Assembly: GCA_008638375.1 (NCBI GenBank) | Contig: CM018052.1 | Span: 483,001 to 547,000, forward strand | Direction of reading: 5' to 3' | DNA length: 64,000 bases | From: Nyssa sinensis | Taxonomy: Eukaryota > Streptophyta > Magnoliopsida > Cornales > Nyssaceae | In this document: positions 58,248 to 64,000 of the stretch, piece after piece | How positions within the stretch are numbered: the stretch's first letter is position 1 | Layout: each line of letters starts with the position of its first letter | The notes under the pieces: model-generated | What the model saw: only the letters and a program-made list of their open reading frames with translations | What the model was told of the DNA's origin: nothing | Databases searched by the model: none | Translations under genes and position numbers: made by a program

Positions 58248-60356
58248 ATAAACACTACTTGTTGTATGATAAATAGAGTAAACATAAGGCCAAAACTTAA
58301 TAAAACTCATTATAATCTTTGGAATGGAAAAATTCCAACCATTAGTTACTTTCATTTATTTGGTTGCAAATGCTATATTTTAAACGAAAAAAAAAATTTA
58401 GGAAAGTTTGATGCTAAATTTGATGAAGGAATTTTCATAGGATATTCTAATATAAGCAAAGCATATAAAATCTTTAACAAAAGAACCTTGACCTGGGAAT
58501 AATCTATACATGTTATGTTTAATGAATCTTATCCTCACATCAAAAAGAAAAATGTGAATGATGATGGTATACAAAATGATTCAAATACAAATGAACCACT
58601 TCAAGACAATTATAGTAAAAATCATCAAAATCTTGAAGAAATAAACGAAGAAAACAAAGACGAAATAGAAAATGACAATGTAACTCAAAATGTTGGGTTT
58701 GAACTTTCCAAAGAATGGAAGTTTGTCAATGATCACCCTAAAGATCAAATTATTGATGAACCAACTCAAAACGTTACTACTAGAGCATCATTGAGAAATG
58801 TATGCAATAATCTCGCATTTCTATCTCAAATTGGACCCAAAAGCATTCAAGAGACTGAAAATGACAAATCTTGGATATTATCCATACAAAAAGAATTAAA
58901 TCAACTTGAAAGAAACAATCTATAGAACTTAGTACATAAAGCTAGAGATCAAAGTGTAATTAAAACTACATGGGTCTTTAGAAATAAGAAAGATGAAGAA
59001 GGAAACATAACTAGAAATAAAGCTAGGTCAGTAGTCCAAGGATACAACCAAGAAGAAGGCATTGATTATGAAGAAAATTTTACCCCGGTTGATAGATTAG
59101 AATCGATAAGAATGTTACTTGCCTTTGCATACTATAAAGTGTTCAAACTCTACCAAATGGATGTAAAGAGTGCATTCTTAAATGGATTCATTACCAAGGA
59201 AGTATATGTTGAACAACCTCCCATATTTGAAAACCATGAAAAACCAAACTATGTATACAAGTAAGTTAAAACCCTATATGGTTTGAAACAAACTCCTAGA
59301 GCTTGGTATGAAAGACTTAGTGGTTTCCTCACTAAAAATCAATTCACTAGAGGAAAAACATATACCACTTTGTTTATTAAAGTAGAGGGAAAAATGATTA
59401 TTGTGCAAATATATGTTGATGACATTATATTTGGCTTAGCAAATGAAGATTTAAGCAAGGACTTTGCCAAGTGCATGCAAGATGAATTTGAAATGAGCAT
59501 GATGGGAGAATTAAATTTCTTATTAGGATTACAAATAAAATAATCTAAAGAAGGAACATTTATCAATCAATCTAAATATGTGAAAATCTACTTAAAAGGC
59601 TTGGGATAGAAGATACAAAACCCATGAGTGCTACTACCAAACATGAGAAAAATGAAAAAGAAAATGATGTAGACATTAAGAAATATAGATGTATAATTAG
59701 AAGTCTTTTGTATCTCACAACAAGTAGATTGGACATTATGCTTAGTGTATGCATATGTGCAAGATTTCAATTTTGTCTTAAAGAATCACACCTCAAATCC
59801 GTAAAAAGAATTTTTAGATACCTATTAAGAACAATAAACACAAGACTATTTTATCCTAAAAACTCCTCTTTCGATCTATTAAGCTATTTAGATACTAATT
59901 TTTCCAGTTGCAAAATTGTTAGAAAAAACACAAATGGGACTTGTCACTTTATAGAACATTCCTTTGTGTTTTTGGTTCAGCAAAAAGTGCAATTCAGTAG
60001 CATTATCCATGACCGAAGCAGAATATATATCAGTCGGGAGTTATTGTGCTCAAACTATATATATGAAGTAATAATTTCAAGACTTCAAGCTTAATTATGA
60101 TCTAATCCCAATTCAGTGCAATAACACTAATACAATCAACATAAGTTAAAACCCAATCCAACACTCGAGAACCAAACACATAGAGATTAGACATCATTTC
60201 CTTAGGGATCATGTGTAAAATGGTGATGTAATCCTTGAATTCAATGATAAAAATCATAAATTAGTGGATATATTCACCAAACCACTCAAAGAAGAGAGAT
60301 TTTGCTTTATTAGAAAAGAACTAGGAATGATTGACCCAAAATATTTGAGTAACTGA
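58248..60356 (+). pseudogene. Copia-2 integrase end, reverse transcriptase and RNase H
   Basis: It continues integrase with TTCCMINRV, HLFGCKCYILNE and DEGIFIGYSN. After a polar linker (58515-58925) come reverse transcriptase blocks: SWILSIQKELNQLERNN, TTWVFRNKKDEEGNI, YQMDVKSAFLNG, YGLKQTPRAWYERL and the catalytic YVDDIIFG near 59412-59435. RNase H reads ALSMTEAEYISVGSYCAQ near 59995-60050, IEIRHHFLRDHV and DIFTKPLKEERF. The YVDDIIFG motif and the accessory ORF downstream place it in the SIRE/Maximus lineage. Stops and frameshifts (58501, 58923, 59263, 59540, near 59600) inactivate it. Confidence 0.92.
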
Positions 60357-60818
60357 GTGATAAAAATCAGTTTTGCTCAAATCAGTTGATTGTCTTCATA
60401 GACCAGTCAACGAAAAGGTCCATATCAGTTTTGCTCAAATCAGTTGATTGTCTTCATAGACCAGTCGACGAAAAGGTCCATTAAAGTCTTGTAACCAAAC
60501 TAAAAATTGGCCATTGGTCAATTTAATCAACTGATGGATAGAACTAGTCGACTACAAGATAAATCCAGTCGACTAATTAGGTTTTAAAAGAGAGAATCAT
60601 AGGTACTGGTTAAACCGATCGACCTACTAGTCGACTTCCCCAAAACTAGGGGAAAATTGGTCGACTGATGGTAAAAACTAGTTAATTGATTCAGTCGAAT
60701 CTATAAAAGCCGAGGCACCTTCAAAACATTTTAAACTCTCTCCCATAACGAATCAACTTCTCTCTCTAACCACTCAAAATCATTTAAGTTCTTCCCTAAA
60801 CTTCTCAATGTCTCTTTT
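60357..60818 (+). other. Copia-2 3' untranslated region with a 58-bp direct duplication
   Basis: The unit starting ATCAGTTTTGCTCAAATCAG at 60366 repeats at 60424 with one visible change (CAACG to CGACG). ACCAGTCGAC and CTAGTCGACT cores occur throughout and resemble the LTR repeats at 13886-14270. No ORF. Confidence 0.75.
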
Positions 60819-62027
60819 ATGGCTCCCAAAACCAAAAACCCATCATCCAAATCCCTAGGAAAGTGTCCTAGAGAGGATTCTGATGTCGAACACCGAACAA
60901 AATCTCGCCATGACTACCAAGGCTTCCTCAACACTAATAATGTCCAAAAGCTCAATGAAGACATCAAGCATCGACATGCTAAGTATGGTAAAACCATTAG
61001 TACCCCTTTCTTCAAATCTCAATCCGTTTTGATAGGTTTTCATTTTGGTTCCCTAGGTTGGACAAATTTCTCTCCTCCCATAACATTCAATACACATGCC
61101 TTGTTCAACTTTTCAATGCATACTTTGAGATGCCGAAAGGTTCCAATGCCTTATCTTGGGTTATTGATCACCCTATCTCACCCAACCTCGATACCCTATC
61201 CAAAATCTTCAACATCTCCAAGTGGAATTTCTAAGATTTCACTAACAACACTTAGGTAGTGCGTAAAAGGTTCAATCCCCTCATGGTCGTACAATAATTG
61301 TGTGGTGACCCTAACATTTTCGAGGTCTTCAAACCAAAAGCCTCCCAACTCATTTTTGAGTCCCGTTTCATCCACCACATCATAACCTACAACATTTTAC
61401 CAGTTGGTGGTGGCTGAGATTTTATCTCATACATGGACGTGTTTTTAATTTGGTGTGTCTTAAACCACCAAAAATTTGACCTCCCTCACGTGCTTCTTCA
61501 CCATAGGAATGATTTCCTTAAGAAGAAATGAGGCATCCTCCCATATGGAAACCACATCACCACCCTCTTCAAACATCATAAAATTGATCTTGGTAGTGAA
61601 ATTAACTTCTACACCCCCATCTATAAGGACATTTACTCCAAAGGGACTTTTAAGTCATTGCAATACAAGTCCACGAACCAAGGATAGGTCCCCAAATCCA
61701 CTCCCGCTCCGCTATCTGAGCAAACTCAAAAGCCTTACTCTTCTATTCACCCTACCACTCAAACCACCTCACATCCTCTGATTCCAACACCGACTACAGA
61801 CTCCGAACCCAAATTTGGACCGCTGAATCTAATCTCTCCAAAACTATATCCTGCATAACCAAAAGGATAAAGTCTATAGAGAATGACATTCACATTCTCA
61901 ATCTCCAAGCGGATTCTCTCTACTAGCACATTGAGAGAAAGCACGAAGAAACCAAGATAGAAGTGCTCGAGGTCAAGGACACCCTTCGCCAAATCTTCAA
62001 CACCAGACATAGGCCTCCACCATCCTA
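60819..62027 (+). pseudogene. Copia-2 accessory ORF (putative plant transposon protein domain)
   Basis: It opens MAPKTKNPSSKSLGK and runs 146 codons through HAKYGKTISTPFF, continuing in other frames with TFKSLQYKST and ending IEVLEVKDTLRQIF before a stop near 62027. A protein after pol and before the 3' polypurine tract is characteristic of plant SIRE elements. Its role is unknown; an envelope-like function has been suggested for some members. Several stops and frameshifts break it. No transmembrane segment was noticed. Confidence 0.6.
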
Positions 62028-62474
62028 GGTCACTTTTTTAATATGACAAAGGGGAAGAAGAAATTGGAAAGAAGAAGAAGAATAGAAAGTAATATATAGG
62101 AATTTTTTTGTTTCAAAATCCTTACTGTAATTCTCTTGTATTTTTTAATACTTTTATTGAAGCTTAACAATGTAATTTTATATTTCTCTTATGTGTTTTG
62201 TGCAATTTTATGTGCCTTATCATAATACTCAAATGTGCAAACAAAGAATGAAAATTGATATAACTCTCTAACCCTAAGATGTAATGATCATATATTGATA
62301 GAAGGAGATAGAAAAATATGCCAATTTGTGTAGATCTATTCATTTGTGGCATGAATTCAAGTTTACAAATTGATTGGAGGAGCTTATATGAAATATTATT
62401 ATTCTCTACCATTTGTGCTCTTATTTCACTATTTTCAAAGGACATTGTTTTGTCATTAAAAAAAATGGGGAGAT
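62028..62474 (+). other. Copia-2 3' leader to LTR and polypurine tract
   Basis: A purine-rich stretch near 62045-62095 (GACAAAGGGGAAGAAG and further GAAG units) and then AT-rich DNA. The polypurine tract AAAAAAAATGGGGAGA ends just before the 3' LTR. Confidence 0.7.
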
Positions 62475-63933
62475 TGTTAGCCTTAAAGGTTTTCAACCAA
62501 GGGCAACTCAGTAATTTTTATGATAATAAAGCATTATCCAAATGAACTAACGTTTTATCCAAGCGATAATGCAAATAGGTCATCTAGGTTAAAAAAGATT
62601 GTTGACCAAGAAATGACAAAGTCTATCAAGTTAAATGATTCTACTCAATAACATGCTTCAAGGAAAGAATCAAATCAAGTGGAATGCTTTCATGATGAAT
62701 CAAGAAATTGTACATACTCAAGCCTAAGGACTTAAAGACAAGTCAAGTGAAGACTTTTATTTTCCTTATTTTGGGTTTTTAGAGATTAAAAATTAGATTG
62801 ATCATGGTCGTAAGCACTTACTATTTAAAATGATCGACTAAGAACTAACCCAAATGATTTTTCAAAATAAAATAATTGCCACAGCTTAAGTTTTGAAAGG
62901 TAAAAACATTTTGATAAAAGTACATTGAGAAAAATAAGCAAGAAGACAATAATTGTCCAAACTAGTCGACCAGTTCATGGAACCAGTTGACTGATTCTTA
63001 AGGATTATTTTTACACTGATTAAACTAGTTGACCAGTTCAAGGAAACAGTTGATTGAGTCTTAAGGCTTATTTTTACACTGATCAAACCAGTCGACCAAT
63101 TCCAAGAACCAGTCGATTTAATGAATTTTTTCATAAAATAGCCTAAATTCATTGTCCAATACAATCGACCTCTAAGGAGAATCAGTCGACTTATTTTGAA
63201 GGCTAAAAACACTATACATCATAACCAGTCAACTAATCCAAAAAACCAGTCGACTGGTTGATGATTTAGTTGATTGAATTTTTTGATCTGGTACATTGAG
63301 ATTCAGATTTTGAACAAACAAAAAGAGGGGAAACAACTCTTTTTGAAAAGTAACAGACATTCTTTTTGGGGCTAAATATTGAGGTTCTCTAAGTGATTCT
63401 ATGCCATCTCTTTACATTCTTGCACTTCTATATCTTTATTCTTGACTTTAGATCTAAACATTGAAAATCTAGATCTAAAAGTTGTACTTATCTTAAATAC
63501 TCTGAGCTTACACTAGATCTATCTATAGAGATTATGTATTTTACTGCACTAAATCTACAATTGAATAAAGTGCCTTTTGTTAAACAACATTGTGCCATCT
63601 CATTGCGGTGATAGTTATGGGTAGGTGCTACTCGATGAGGCAAAAGGTTATATTTTGCTAGGAAAAGAGGGTCATGGTCTTCGCTTTGTAATGGTTAGGT
63701 CTCCACCTATAAGGAGGTCACAATAATGGAAACAAATCAAGCGGGGATGCTTGAGTTGAGGACGTAGGAAATTTTTTGAATCTCATAAATTGCTATACTT
63801 TTTCTCTCTCTCTCTCTCTTTATTGTTTATTTATTTGTGAATTTATAACATTAATTTTTAAAGCTTGTTAAAAGAAACCAATATTTTCAAAATAGCCTAT
63901 TCACCCCCTTCTAGGGAAAATATCTAGGCAATA
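62475..63933 (+). repeat. Copia-2 3' LTR
   Basis: Begins TGTTAGCCTTAAAGG and ends TATCTAGGCAATA. Collinear with 13401-14941, including CAGTCGAC repeats (62955-63290) and CATCTCATTGCGGTGA near 63600. It is slightly shorter, with a decayed TATA box near 63370 and a CT run at 63804-63820. Confidence 0.88.
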
Positions 63934-64000
63934 ATTGGGATCCCGTGTAACTTTACTATCTCCCATATGTATAGTTTAGCCAACCTTTCTAGAGGGTCAT
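63934..64000 (-). pseudogene. Ty3-gypsy integrase fragment (base layer, upstream piece)
   Basis: On the minus strand it reads PLERLAKLYIWEIVKLHGIP. The next residues, IIPDQDLRF, lie at 13374-13400 on the other side of copia-2. The window ends inside it. Confidence 0.85.

Larger units (their letters stand above)
13401..63933 (+). mobile_element. Copia-2: SIRE/Maximus-type Ty1-copia element carrying all nested insertions
   Basis: Homologous LTRs lie at 13401-14941 and 62475-63933. A primer site follows the first and a polypurine tract precedes the second. Gag, protease, integrase, reverse transcriptase, RNase H and an accessory ORF lie in SIRE order between them. The gypsy integrase frame resumes on either side, which confirms the outer borders. 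No clear target duplication remains: the flanks read ATGAT on the left and ATTGG on the right. The 5' LTR has lost its TG. Every ORF is broken, and about 47.5 kb now separates the LTRs. Confidence 0.88.

Overview
This window is plant nuclear DNA made almost entirely of nested transposable elements. I found no intact host gene, rRNA, tRNA or CRISPR array. A plant origin follows from SIRE/Maximus-type Ty1-copia and Ty3-gypsy coding remnants, several LTR families that begin TGTAACACC, primer sites complementary to plant initiator tRNA-Met, a Mutator-like element, and a captured fragment resembling the plant WD40 protein WDR6. The species cannot be named from the sequence. The AT-rich, gene-free, deeply nested layout looks like heterochromatin or a pericentromere.

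Layering, oldest first. The base is a decayed Ty3-gypsy pol on the minus strand. Its integrase reading is cut into three pieces: 63934-64000, 13251-13400 and 4611-4988. It was interrupted by a decayed copia element (copia-1, left edge to 4610), by a long LTR-like segment of probable Tat/Ogre type (about 4989-13250), and by a very large SIRE-type copia (copia-2, 13401-63933). Copia-2's two LTRs now lie about 47.5 kb apart because of what landed between them.

Secondary insertions belong mainly to a group of long-LTR, non-coding or gag-only families with related ends. I call them A to D. A minus-strand solo LTR of family A (6310-12417, target duplication GCCTT) sits in the Tat-like segment. Copia-2 holds a foreign copia LTR (15758-17362), a stretch of SIRE-like 3' sequence (18277-27476) that itself carries a MULE (19425-20916) and a family-D solo LTR (21127-25378), and a broken family-B LTR (27477-28997 plus 52855-53657). 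The family-B LTR is split by a gag-only family-C element (28998-52854). The 5' LTR of that C element is split by a family-B solo LTR (32229-35781), and its internal region is split by a complete, very young family-A element (37795-48943). That A element has 5,207-bp LTRs around only 735 bp of non-coding internal DNA.

Further right, copia-2 pol (53658-60356) is interrupted by a 3.4-kb element (54852-58247). Its two ends are inverted copies of a family-A-like LTR 3' end, and its middle carries a minus-strand WDR6-like gene fragment. Copia-2 then ends with its accessory ORF, polypurine tract and 3' LTR.

The A, C and D LTRs, and more weakly B, share an antisense tRNA-like block with A-box and B-box matches and a roughly 130-bp repeated module. 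A and C share a hairpin next to the polypurine tract. None of the A, B, C or D copies here encodes polymerase, so all would depend on enzymes made elsewhere. The best candidates for something undescribed are the inverted-LTR element with its gene capture and the tRNA-like blocks embedded in these LTRs.
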